A stretch of 64,000 nt of DNA, taken from the NCBI GenBank assembly GCA_019722365.1, contig JADFUC010000517.1, forward strand, positions 248,001-312,000, written 5' to 3'. The notes under the pieces are model-generated. The model saw only the letters and a list, made by a program, of their open reading frames with translations. It made no database searches and was not told the origin of the DNA. This DNA is from Lithospermum erythrorhizon (Eukaryota > Streptophyta > Magnoliopsida > Boraginales > Boraginaceae). Below, piece after piece: positions 25,435-36,800 of this stretch (position 1 is the first letter of the stretch; the number at the start of each line of letters is the position of its first letter). A program made the translations under genes and the position numbers.

Positions 25435-25507
25435 TGGGTCTTAGCTCAGATGATGAAACGCTCGCTTAGCATGCGAGAGGTACGGGGATCGATACCCCGC
25501 ATCTCCA
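25435..25507 (+). tRNA. tRNA-Ala(AGC)-like gene, degenerate 5' half
   Basis: The segment has the 73-nt length and layout of plant tRNA-Ala(AGC). The anticodon arm CTCGC-TTAGCAT-GCGAG (25461-25477), the T arm CGGGG-ATCGATA-CCCCG and the 3' acceptor strand CATCTCC with discriminator A are all as expected. The 5' acceptor strand (TGGGTCT where GGGGATG is usual) and the D arm (GCTC...AAAC instead of GCTC...GAGC) are mutated, so the acceptor and D stems are largely unpaired. It is most likely a pseudogene or tRNA-derived copy; an active gene is less likely. Confidence 0.75.
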
Positions 25508-26283
25508 TGCTTTTTGATATTTTTCCATAACTGAGGTCTACTATCTCTTGTGTTTTTTTCAGCAAAATAAAAGAGTAATAATAAATCTTGTTCTAAAAAA
25601 AGGCCATTTGTTTTGTTAATTAAAATATCCGAGCAATCAATTAATAACATCACCATCTTACTAAACTTTATGTTACTCTAATGATATTTTAAACTAGTTG
25701 AAATCTTCTATTAATTCTTAAGAAGTATTATATTGACCCAGCATCAATATTATGTGTAATGAAATCTAAACGCCTGGGATAGTCGATATGGACATTGTAT
25801 TGGAGTGGGAGGATACGTTCTCAACAGAATCGATCCTCATGGACATGATCATCAACACGCGGCTCACGAGAAAGGACATCCTTGTGACCATAAACATGAT
25901 TCGGCAATGTCCAGTGTTAGTATTGTTGCTTTGAAAGGAACGGAACTAGATGAGTCTATGATCTTTATAGGATGAGTGTCTTAATATAAGTGGCACTGAA
26001 GAGCATTATGTATTTCAAGGAGTTGATTCGACTTTAGATGGGAGCCAAATGATAAAAAGGGTAAACAAGCTTGTCATCATATGCAAATGCTATCTATCAC
26101 AACTTCAAGAAAGATAGAGCATGAAGCAATGCACTGTAGGAACTATGATGAGATTACCAAGATTGTTTATTAACTAGTGTGGATGTTTTAAATGAAGGAT
26201 GTTATTTCTACTGGTGAGAATACAAAGTATTAATAGGCATTGGGGCCTGTTGTTGTAAAAATATTAGTAAAATTTAACATCAG
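25508..26283. other. Spacer, probably includes RCL1 3' UTR
   Basis: No coding sequence is supported. The right part lies just downstream of the minus-strand RCL1-like gene and may be its 3' UTR. A histidine-rich short stretch on the plus strand near 25830-25900 is not a convincing gene. Confidence 0.4.
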
Positions 26284-28448
26284 CTAGTGTAGAGGTCTCA
26301 TTTGACAATAAAACTCGGACCACCTGTCATGATTTTCCCTGAGAGTTAAATGGTTGCAAACACAAGTATCAACTACAATCAAGATGTGTCCATGCAATTT
26401 GCTTTGAGCCTTTGGAATGAGATTCTTCAGCCCACATCCAACACATTTGAGGTATGACGGTTCCTGTCGATGTATCTGGCTTAATGTGAAATTTAACACC
26501 CAAGAGAGTCCTCGATGTGTCTCAAGCGATTCAATTCCATAAAGGCTGACAGCTTACCAACCTGAACTTTTAGAAACATCTTGTGGGCAAAGTGCACAAA
26601 GAAGAAACAACAGACCCTGTACATTAAAACAGCACATCGATTCAAGTTCTAAATGAAGAAGAAGAGCATTAGCTGGGCGCTAGGAACTATCAGAGAAGTG
26701 TAGCCTTCATTCACAAACCTGGTGAGTCGAATCCACTACTCCCCCTTGCTCGATCTCTCCTAGTAGAAGGGATGCAATCTGCTCGCCAATCTCTTCAGGC
26801 GGCACTGGCTCTCTCTTCTCTTCATCATCCATGTCACCTTCGTCTCCTCGAGCATAAGAAACAGCAGAATCAGAAGAAATATAGCACCCAGATGTCGTTT
26901 CTGCAACCAGAGATATCCCATAACCAGGAGAGCTGTCATCAAGGACAGAATCAATTAAACTTTGAAATCCAATAAAAGAAATCTAAGTACTGCAATATTG
27001 CATATTTTTGTTATTTTATTGTAGAGTCTATATTCAATATTTGACGTACTTCCCAGCTAAAGCACCGGCCTTATGATCAGTAAATATATGAACATCCGGG
27101 AGCAAACGGTTAAAGATTCCACGAGCCGCATGAATCATAGTATTCTCAAACTGCACAGAGACTCTGGTTGAAAATGTTACCCCCCTAATCCTCTTTACCA
27201 TTCCCTCGTCAGTCCATGTCATTGCCTGTTGAGATAAATGTGAAGAGACAGACATTTGAAAATAACAAGGATCTGAAGAGAGGAATAAAACAAAAAATCA
27301 GATCTGGATAAGAAGACTCACTTTCAAACAGTCTTGTACAACAGGGACTGATAAAACAACTTCTCCACCTCCATTTGGAGCTACCCCTCTACTCTCAATT
27401 TTAAGCTCCAATCCCTCTGCCGGAACTCCAAAGCGCTTCAACATCAGTAATGTAGTGGAGCGAAATGTATCGACAGATGGATCCTTGGCATCATTTGTAA
27501 TTCCTGGTGAAGATGAGCAACTAAAGGTAAATACTTAGGTCTCGTATTGCCAGCAGTATGCCAGAAGTACTCGACACTATGAACATATCCCAAATTTTAT
27601 ACATATGAATGGACTTTTAGTAAGTTGAGCTCATGCCAGAGTTCAATTTATTAATGCAGGGATGATGGAACCAGAGAAATGTAACAAGCAAGACCAATGA
27701 TACAATCTTTTCACAACCTCAACTAACAAAGTAGTAAGTAGAGATGGATTGAACTCAGGATCTAGAAACCGTAGTCTGTTTGAGTAAAAATATTGTAGTT
27801 TTGATCAAAATCATCAAATGAAGCTGTCAATATTGAATAATGGCTATGTCCTTAACAAAACCCGTGCCTTCGAGAACAACCAGGGTGGTCCATTGTAAGT
27901 CAGACAACATATCTAAGCATTTGGATGAGATATTATATCCGTGGTGTTTCGATGCAACTATATATATCTAAGGGTCTAAAATACAATCAAACTATTAGCA
28001 CTAACTCATAAAACAAGAGAAGCAAAAGAAGTACCTTTAAGCCTGATGGTAAGCGGTTTTTTGGCAAACAAAGCAAGAACAATTAAGGGCTCCATGAAAT
28101 ATCCCATTGAGCGACTAAGCCCGCAGTCATGAAATAAATGCCTGCCCCTCCACATCTACAATTCCTATGGCTTGTGCGCAGTTTTTATCCACAAATACAC
28201 CAGTTAACAATTTACTTAAAATTCATAAACAAAACTTAACAAATAATCACCTGTTTCGTTGATTTGGACTAGGCAATCATCGCAGAGTTTTTCGAGGAGG
28301 CGGAGGAAGGAGATTTCGTGGGGGCGAAGACCCGTTAGTGTCGAATCGGATCGGATATCTTCGATTATTATAGGACTTGATGAAAATTGTTGCTATGCTT
28401 GGCCAGGTCTCAAGTTTGGCCCCAGCCTCATGTATGTATCTTCTCCAT
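26284..28448 (-). pseudogene. RCL1: RNA 3'-terminal phosphate cyclase-like protein (RCL1 type), frame-disrupted
   Basis: RCL1 proteins act in 18S rRNA processing in the nucleolus (family knowledge). Six minus-strand exons are readable: 28251-28448, 28035 to about 28170, 27322-27503, 27050-27225, 26719-26932, and 26616 down. The three middle exons are clean, with GT-AG borders and agreeing phases. They encode GITNDAKDPSVDTFRSTTL, RGVAPNGGGEVVLSV, MTWTDEGMVKRIRGVTFSTR, FENTMIHAARGIFNRLLPDV, then NSPGYGISLVAETTSGC and GGVVDSTHQ. Exon 1 has GLRPHEISFLRLLEKLCDD, but the N-terminal RLxGxxxLR part needs indel correction. Exon 2 has DCGLSRSMGYFMEPL, with shifts before it. The last exon has GLLFLLCALCPQDVSK, then at least three indels before LKCVGCGLKNL, and lacks the usual nearby stop. 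It is either a decaying gene or a locus with assembly indels. Confidence 0.88.
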
Positions 28449-30210
28449 TCTACCTCAAATCTCTCTGTACCTCCTGCCTCAGGGTTTTGGGGAGGAGGTT
28501 TTGATGGGTCATGCGTTTGTCAATAATACCCTCTCACTACTTATGGTTTTGGTTTATTCCCCGATTGTGGAGCAGTACTTTGGTTGTCGGTTTGTTTGAG
28601 AGGCGGCAGGTAGATTTTTTTTGAGTGTGAGTTTAATGTAGGGGGTGAGGCACATGCAAATGAGTCGAGCCTAAGGCTGGGCCGACTTTCATCGAGCCCA
28701 TTCAATCAGTGACTTAACTAGCTAAAACATAAAATCCAAATTGATTGGATTAACATAATTTAATTTGCCCAGTCAATTAATAAAATTGAAGGTAAAATTT
28801 AACTTGGAAAGAAAAACTATAAATTTACAATAAGTGCTTTTAATAAAGAGATATTATAACAAAAAATAATAATAAGAATTGAAATCATAAAAATTATAAC
28901 AAATATTCGTAATAAAAAAGAAGTATGAATGCGTAGCAGTTGAAGCTAGCTTGCGACTCTGGAAGCCTTTGTTCCCCCAGGAGGTGGCGGCGGCTACCGC
29001 TTTAGCTAAAAGTACCGTACCTTATTTCACAGTTCGATGTGATTTGTTTTTTCATTAATTTATATATAAAATATCATGAATATTTATTTTTTTCCCTTTT
29101 GTTAAGGGGTTCATGGGTGGTAGGATTACTACAATTTGAAAGGGAACATTATATTTTATGTGCCTATTTTTCAGGATTCGTGCTATTTAAAGAGGATATG
29201 GTACCTACTAACCTAGGCATTCTAGGATCAGAGGCGGGACTGCAAACACGATCCAGCTCGGCATTCCACCACTTGGCCTACTAGACGCGAAGGGCTGACC
29301 CGTTACAACACCGGGTTATTAATCGTCATCGTCTTCTTTGAATAAAATATAACATTATTTTCAAACTCTAATTTCATAATACTTTACCAAGAATTTATTA
29401 TTGTTATTCAATCCATCCATGAAAATTATACAATTTTGAGCTTTTTTAAGGTGGCAACATTTGATGATTCAAGTAAGTCCATTTTCAAAAAAACAATTAA
29501 AGGTTCATGAAATGAGACACAGATATGAGAAATAAAAAAGAGAAGAAAGAATTTTTAAAGAATGGAGAAAGTATTTTATATGCAATTTCACATTATTTTA
29601 AACTTTTGCAATTGAACAAAATGTTTATGAAGTTTACCATTTATGGTAATGCATATTCAAAAAAGAAAAACCTACTTAAACCAATTATAATATTAGGCCT
29701 AATACTAAAATTACATATTGAAGCCTATGCTAAATACGATCATAATATTAGTCTTGTTCTTCCTCATCTTTCCTTGAGATGGCCAAAACATACGAAAGCA
29801 GACAATATCTACTGATTGGGTATAAATTAATGAATTTTCAGCTCTAAAAAGCATGAATCAACTACTGCTGCTTCTGATTGCATAAACATTTTAGATAGTA
29901 ATATAAGAATACACATGAACAATGGTCGATACAGACTGGCATTCAATAAACTCGATTAGTAGGTGCTAAATTGCAAATGAACATAGAATTAGAACAAAAA
30001 CTCAGGTCAGACCACCTCAAGCGATGAACGTTTAATGGGAACGAAGACTCGAAGTCAGACCACCTGAAGTAAGGAGCAGTGTGTCATCACAATTGAAATG
30101 ACTGTAAGACTAAAGACGAGGGTTCATGCAACCAACTAGTACTTTATTTTTACAATCCATCATCAAATGACACCATATGATTTCAACCAAAACAAACACC
30201 GCGAGCCAAC
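28449..30210. other. Spacer between two minus-strand genes
   Basis: It contains the presumed promoter side of the RCL1-like gene, one member of a dispersed repeat (28640-28970) and the 3' flank of the porin gene. A short direct repeat, GTCAGACCACCT(C/G)AAG, occurs at about 30006 and 30054. No other gene is supported. Confidence 0.5.
28640..28970 (+). repeat. Dispersed repeat, copy 1
   Basis: It shares a diverged body with 33310-33660 in the same orientation: a GAGTCGAGCC / GGACTCGAGC-type GC-rich head, AATCAATTAATAAAATT, TTTAATAAAGAGATATT, TTCAAATCATAAAAATTATA and a tail AATAAAA(A/C)AAGTATG(A/C)ATG. The two copies lie on either side of the porin gene. Non-coding; probably an old non-autonomous transposon. 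Confidence 0.75.
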
Positions 30211-32972
30211 TTATGGCTTGAGAGCCAATGCAAGGCCAAACTTAGCACTCTTGTCAATTGATTTGGTATCTACTTCTGCAGAAATGGTGAAAAGGGATTT
30301 CGGGCGCCACTCGTGCTGAATCAAACCACTTGCCTTGCCATAGTTGTTGACCCGAGCTTTCAAGGTAGTCAATGAGTCCAAAGCATGCTGAGAACCAACA
30401 GTAATGGTGTTCTCATTAGTTGAGAAGCTGTGGTTCACCTCAGCACCAACAGCAGTGTTGGTCAAAAGGTTCACTGTGTGGTAGTATGATGCACTCAAGG
30501 TATCACCCTTGTCATTCCTGAACAAGGATTCAAGATAAATGTCAAAACAGAGACAAACGGGACAAGAGTTAAACAGAGTAATCATATTGTAGCATAACCG
30601 CCCAATATATTATCACGACTTTTATCGTCTAAATTAAGCTCAAAAGCATAGTTGTTTAATAAAATGGAATGACTTCTAACAAAATGTGATTGAAGGCAAA
30701 ATTTACGACCTGAATGTAACATGGGTTTGACTTACAGTGTCAACGAAGCAATAAGGTCCGAATTGGTGAAACTCAATCCAGCATTGCATTTTGTGAAGGC
30801 TCCTGACTTGGTGTCGAACGAGATGTCAGTTCCAAGAGCAACGACATTGGTCCCCAAGACACCAGAGAAGTTGACGATGGGATTAGCTGTCAAACCAATG
30901 CTTGTGGTGATCCCAGCATAGTCATGCAAGTATTGAAGTTCAAACTGTGATGGAACCAAAAATGTCACAGAATTAACCAACCAATGCTCATAAATGTCAT
31001 ATAAAAAATCCAGGAACCAAAAAGAACTGAATCCGTGTAGAAAAAAATGAGTTACCTTTCCAGACCTCTGATCAGGAACTCTGAAGCTAAGAATGGTTTT
31101 TAGGCCAGGAGCAGGCTCATCGACAGTAACAGTGGTAAAGAGCTACAACAAGAAAAAAGGTGTTTGGCCATGAAAAAACAAACCACTTTAAAGGGCATAT
31201 TGAACAAGGTCCTGAGATGACTTAAAACTTACATTGGAGCTTGTGTCTACTTTGATATCCGTGGTGACATTTTTGTTCTTCAGTTGAGTGTTAACATCAG
31301 CCAAAAACAAATCACCTTTCTTTGTCCCTGTTGAGGTGAGAGCCTACAGAAAGATTCAACAGAGATGTTAGATACATGAATCTACAACAGAAGAGTTGTA
31401 TGTAAACATCTTAGCACCCGTGAATCATGGAAGAATACAATAAATCAATAATCAGTTCGGAACAAGCCATTATGACAGCACACAATTCCTGAACACTAGA
31501 CAAAATCCATGCAGAGAGATGTGAACTAACCGAAACTAATTGTTAACACTTGTGAGTTGTGAATCATGGAAGAATCAATGATCAGAGTTCAAAACAAGAC
31601 TTCAAAACAGCACAAAATTATTGAACACTAGAAAAAAATCAAACAGACAACAGTTGACATATTTGATGTCAAACACTAGACCTCGAGTGTTCATTTCAAT
31701 GAAGGCTATAACCAATGAACTGCAGTAGTGCAGTCACAGAAGAAAAAAACTGAATGAATCAAATAGCTTTAACACGCATTCCATTAATGCTTAAAGGACT
31801 TTGGCACACTAAACATGCGCAATATAGCACACATCAAGCAGCATTGATAGGGCATAACATGAAAATACTAATAACTCTAGAAAATCATAACCATACTCCG
31901 TCCTACAAACTCATAACAATATAATATTCCAACTACACATATACAAAAGCGTACATTTAGCATTCATTTAATGGAATCAACATAGAAGCTCAAATTCCAC
32001 ATCCACAATACGATGAAACATGAAATCAAAATGAACAATAAATTAAACATAACTGTTCCCTCTAAAGCAACTTTTCCAAAAATGTACTCCCTCCATTTAA
32101 AAAATGTAGCCTACTTTGATTTTTTCAACAGTAAAAACTAACAAACTTAGTAGCATTAACTGACACACATAACTTTGACATGAATCAAAATTAGGTTGAA
32201 TATACTTAAATATTAATACATTTTCACTAAATATTATACGAAAAATAGTTGAGTTCAAAAGTCAAAAAACCGAAAAACGGACATTATTTCGGAAAAAACA
32301 AATTGCACAAAAATAAAAAATACTCACAACACCAGTAGGGGAGTAGGTCGTGAGTGTGAACTTGTGATCGCTCTGGTAATCCCTGTAAAGCAGATCTATT
32401 CCCAAAAAAGCAACAAAAATCAAATCTTTATTCACAAAATCACCAAAACAATTTCAAAACACAATCCCAAACAATTAAATAAAAAAAATAACCTAACCCC
32501 ACTTTACAAATTAAATTTATACACTCAATAGATCATATGTTACACAAAAAATCAATTACACTTTGTTTGACCCCATCCCTCTACATTACACTAATTTATT
32601 TTAACTAATTAATTTAAAAACAAAAAACTACACTCCTTAGAAATCCAGACAAGTACCTAATTTATTTTAGATATTTAATTTAAATAAGCAAAAAATTACA
32701 CTCCATTAAAATCTAGACAAGTATCTACTTTATTTTAACTAATTAATTCAAAAACCAAAAATTTCACTGCTTAGAAATCCAGACAAGTATCTAATTTACT
32801 TCAGGAATTTAACTTAAAAATTAAATATAAAACACGTGTCACCATCTGTTATATCGTGTCACACAAAATGTAACGAGACTCATTTGTACAACACATAATA
32901 ATTCCTAATTTAATGAAATTAACCTCTGGCACGTTTTCCAATTTCAGTGTAGAGACCGGGACCTTTAGCCAT
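30211..32972 (-). CDS. VDAC: Mitochondrial outer-membrane porin (VDAC)
   Basis: Voltage-dependent anion channel, a 19-strand beta-barrel that passes metabolites and ATP/ADP across the mitochondrial outer membrane (family knowledge). Six exons on the minus strand: 32924-32972, 32328-32395, 31233-31343, 31056-31142, 30736-30944, 30211-30517. All junctions are GT-AG in agreeing phase and total 831 nt, 276 residues plus TAA, the usual plant length. The start [20 protein letters not shown] is the N-terminal helix; the GLK motif is in [11 protein letters not shown]; the C-terminus ends [10 protein letters not shown]. No cleavable presequence is expected or seen. Intron 2 (31344-32327) is long and carries a MITE. 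The sequence is intact; the paralogue class is not assignable. Confidence 0.97.
32087..32298. mobile_element. Stowaway-like MITE in the porin intron
   Basis: It starts TA|CTCCCTCCATTTAAAAAATG then TAGCCTACTTTGATTTTTTC. The right end reads GTCAAAAAACCGAAAAACGG then ACATTATTTCGG, an imperfect inverted copy. About 210 bp, AT-rich. It sits in porin intron 2 just 30 bp from the exon 32328-32395. Confidence 0.65.
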
Positions 32973-34389
32973 TTTGGATTAGGGTTTGAGAAAAAAGAAG
33001 TAGTGAGATTAATTTAGGGGAAAATGGACAACTTCTTGCAGCTTAAGAAGATGAACAAATGAATATAAATATATAATGGAATGCCCTAATTATCATGTTT
33101 TTTTATGGACCGTCCGATCTTTGGTAATATGCTTTTAAGACCGTCGATTTGGTTCTTGCTGAAGCGGTGATGGGGCCACGTGGCTTTCTTTTCTTTGGGG
33201 AAAAGATAAGCGAGGAGGGGGTGGGTTTTTCTCCTAGAAATGTGTTTCTAGATTAGATTCTCTATAGGAGTATTTGATAAACGGAGTACTAGTTACTACA
33301 GGGTAAACGAGCGGACTCGAGCTGAAGAATTTTTTGCTCTCCTCAATCACTAAACTAGTTGAGTTAATTTGGAGCCGAAATCCGATCTAGCTCGCTTATT
33401 TCAAATTTCAATTTCAATTGAATTAACTGAAGTTTAGTTTACTTAATCAATTAATAAAATTAATAACATTTAATAAGAGAGATATTCATAAAAAAATAAT
33501 GAAAAATTCAAATCATAAAAAATTATAATAAAATCTTCATAATAAAACAAGTATGCATGTGTTAACGAGAGATTGGCAAGTTAATGAGCCTCGAAGCCCG
33601 CTCGCTGCTCGGCCCCATTTATATCGAGTGTAGCTTGTTCCAGGAGTCACTTGATTTAAATTCGCCATTCACAACCCTACCGGACACGAGTTCTATAATT
33701 TGTTACACTTTATGTCACACTCTCTATACACTCCATTTATGTGTTAGACAATTAATATTTTAGGACTTACCAAGACGTATTATTGTGGTTATGATGACTT
33801 ACTGTTACCGCCAGAATCTATATATTAATACAATAGTCGGTTAATACTGCTTAATATATTACTATCGCTGCTCCGTCCTAAGAGGTCACACACAAACAAG
33901 AACCTAACTATATAATAAATAGTATTATTAAACTTCCCGAAGATAAAAGCCGAAACATGGCGAAACGACGCGATTTAAAAATCGAATCCCTGACATGTGA
34001 CGGACGTATGAGGCCAGATTTGGGATGGTGATGTAATCGTTTCCTTTAACATTCTATTTGATAGTGATGGTTCAGAACATTCTATTTAGACACGATAAGA
34101 CTCGAGGAGTTATTTTCCTATCGACTCTCCTCAAACTTTGTCTATATAAGCATCAATTTGATTTTGAAAAAGGTTAATGCTCACATTTTATTTGCAATAA
34201 ATAAAATTTTCTCCTTTCTCCTTCCTCCAATGTGAAAATGTCAAATAATTTTTCTAATTTTTAAGATTTTTTTTGGATTTTTCTGAATTAATTTTTATAT
34301 TAGTTTATTAATTGAAACGAGTAAAAACCATCGATTCTATTCCGAATTGTATCGAACAAAAAACATTAACGGATTGATTGCCTAGCTAA
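32973..34389. other. Porin promoter side and spacer
   Basis: The first few hundred bases are the 5' UTR and promoter of the minus-strand porin gene. A minus-strand TATA box may lie near 33063-33075 (ATATAAATATATAAT on plus). The dispersed repeat copy 2 follows, then AT-rich DNA with no gene. Confidence 0.4.
33310..33660 (+). repeat. Dispersed repeat, copy 2
   Basis: Diverged partner of the repeat left of the porin gene, in direct orientation. Its head GCGGACTCGAGCTGAAG and its end GCTCGCTGCTCGGCCCC are GC-rich, and the body is AT-rich. No terminal inverted repeat or target duplication could be fixed. Confidence 0.75.
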
Positions 34390-35158
34390 CGCGACGACGC
34401 TATGCCGACAAGCCGACTCGAGGTCAACCGAGTTGACCCGACTCGACCGATAAAGAGTCGACATTTAAAAATACTAATGCTGAAGACACGCCCGCCATGG
34501 GCGCACGTTGCCACATGTCATGCCACGTCATCGATCCGCTCGTGTGCCACGAGCTGGGTCCGCCGTGGGCTTAGTGGGCCGTGTGGCTTGCTTGGTCCGG
34601 TTGGTTTAATTTAATGGGTCAATTGAGTTGGGGCTTGAACCAAACTCAATTTTGACGATTTTTGCCTGACATTTATCGGACATCAATTGAATTGAATTAA
34701 TTTAATTTCTCGATGAAAATTATTTTAATCAATTATATTATTCACATTATAATTAGTTCTAATTAGATTAGATTAAATATTAATTGTTCCTTGGAATCAA
34801 TTAAAGCTAATAAATATAGTTTGATTAAATTTTAATTTCGGTTAAAATTTAATAAAAAGGGAATTTTGAATTGGAATTTAATTAGAGTTGAGACCTATGA
34901 TTGTTGTACAATTAGAGTTTCAAATTATAACATAATTTATGAATTAATCATCATAAGTGTAAAATGAGTAATTTTGGAAATGCTAATTATTATTTAATAT
35001 TAGATATTAAACGAACACTATAATTAGATTATTAGTGACTTTACACTTAGACAATTAAATGGTTTATTTGATGATTATTCTTGACATGCAATGGGTCTTC
35101 TTACTTTACGCTTCATCAATTCTTTGTATGTTTAGTTTAATATTTGATTACTCATCAT

Positions 35159-35180
35159 GATATATATATATATATATATT
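35159..35180. repeat. (AT)n microsatellite
   Basis: About ten AT dinucleotides in the spacer before the copia gag remnant. Similar runs occur at about 41699-41725 and 44448-44471. Confidence 0.9.
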
Positions 35181-35997
35181 ATGCTATATATGATGGATGC
35201 TATGGACTTTATGATATAATGTTATGTATTATATATACGTATATATGGCATGCAGATACTTACTAAAGGTGTACTAGTTTTGTATTCGTAGGAATGCAAT
35301 AAAACTTGAGATAATCAATAACAATTAGTTATTAATTACTACATGTTGATCCACCCAATGATAAAGCCAACGGAAAATTATACGAAACTATATATATAGT
35401 TTGAAAATATTTTCCACTAACCATTATATCACGATTTCAAATAACGTGTCATATGTTTTCCTTATAACTCATGTGTATTCTTTTAGCTTATTTGATTGAT
35501 ACATTTGACATGGTCATAAGAAATAACTAAAATATAACAAATTCCACCCGATAAATATAAAAAGCACGCATACCAAACATAAAGTCGATAAAATCACTTA
35601 TGCGCATTTGACCTGCTAGTATGGTGTATGTGTCAGATCCGATGTTATTCCGATGGAATAGTCTGGGTTAATTGTTCAAGACCAACTTGCTATTCATTCT
35701 AAATTTAATGCTCAAAGATATTTGGTCTCGCTTTTACGCGTTTATCAACTCCATGACGCGGACCCCTTGACATAAAGAGATTGCCACGCCTAGGGACGAA
35801 CTCTTGGTAATTCATATATGGCTTTAAATCGAACGTGATGCAAAGGTCGCCGTCCGATTTATTATGCGAGTTCTCTGGTATACTTTCAGGTGTTTAATGA
35901 GATTGGTAGCATAGTATCAAGTATTCTATTTTTGGGCTATAGAATATTTTGTGACATATAGATTAAGTTCTTTTATGGACTTTCTACTGTAGTTATT

Positions 35998-36660
35998 ATG
36001 GAAGTTTCCAATGCCGCGACCCCTTACCTATTCGCCCTATACAATGATCCCTACGACGGCACGAATTTCATCGAGTGGTCACAACGGCTTAAAACGACCC
36101 TTCAAATTGAGGATAAAAGATATGTATTGGAAAGGAAAATTAAGAGAATTCCTAGGTTCATGATCCCCCACCAGGTACGAATACCAAGTATTTGAAAGAT
36201 CACAATAAATACGTAATGCAAGCTTGCATGGACGACAACTTCAAGAAGAGGTTTATGCTTTTCCAACCTGGGCGATATATATCGAACTAAGTTCGAATGT
36301 GACAAAGGCCGGTCAAGAGCTGAATATTTAACACCGCATTAGCTAATCCGAATGAACGTAATTTCACATGTCCGATATGATGAAGTCGACGGCTTACCCG
36401 CACTGAATTTCAATAATGTGGAGTGTCGCTAAGATATCATTCAAGCGTGTATATCCCGAGGACTCTCCCCGAATCAAAGTCCGTACGTAATCGAAAGGAG
36501 AGCTGCTTTCGCTTTGTTTCGATGAGCATCATAAATGACAAATACGAGAGGGATGTAGAAATTCTACTTTACTCCGGCGCTTGAGGTTAAAGAAAGTAGA
36601 GTAGACGGGCAAATCTAAGTCACGTAATGATGGATATTTACGAGCTCCTGTGAGAAAACA
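35998..36660 (+). pseudogene. Copia gag remnant
   Basis: The first 60 codons are open from an ATG: MEVSNAATPYLFALYNDP, then YDGTNFIEWSQRLKTTL and RYVLE. The YDGTNF.EW...LK..L..E..Y.L pattern is typical of the N-terminus of copia gag (DUF4219/UBN2-type). After an indel near 36180 the line continues as LKDHNKYVMQACMDDNF, then decays. No zinc knuckle is visible. Confidence 0.7.
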
Positions 36661-36800
36661 AGGAAGGTGCTACAAGGACTTTTTTTCACTGGATTGAGAC
36701 GCTACATTATCACAAATCCGCTCAGAGGTACTTTCTATATTATGACATGAGATACTTCTGATTTCTGGATACGATAATGTTGTTAATATTAATCTATACT

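Larger units (their letters stand above)
34390..36800 (+). mobile_element. Degraded copia-like element, LTR/leader and gag
   Basis: A GC-richer block at 34390-34640 sits in AT-rich DNA and looks like part of an LTR. The sequence GATTGGTAGCATAGTATCAAG at about 35901 resembles a worn initiator-tRNA primer-binding site ahead of the gag start at 35998. Downstream gag-like sequence is broken by stops. No second LTR or pol segment could be recognised with confidence. Confidence 0.5.

Noticed and set aside
29200..29330. GC-richer stretch resembling a tRNA or SINE head
   Set aside because: No cloverleaf or A/B box spacing could be drawn.
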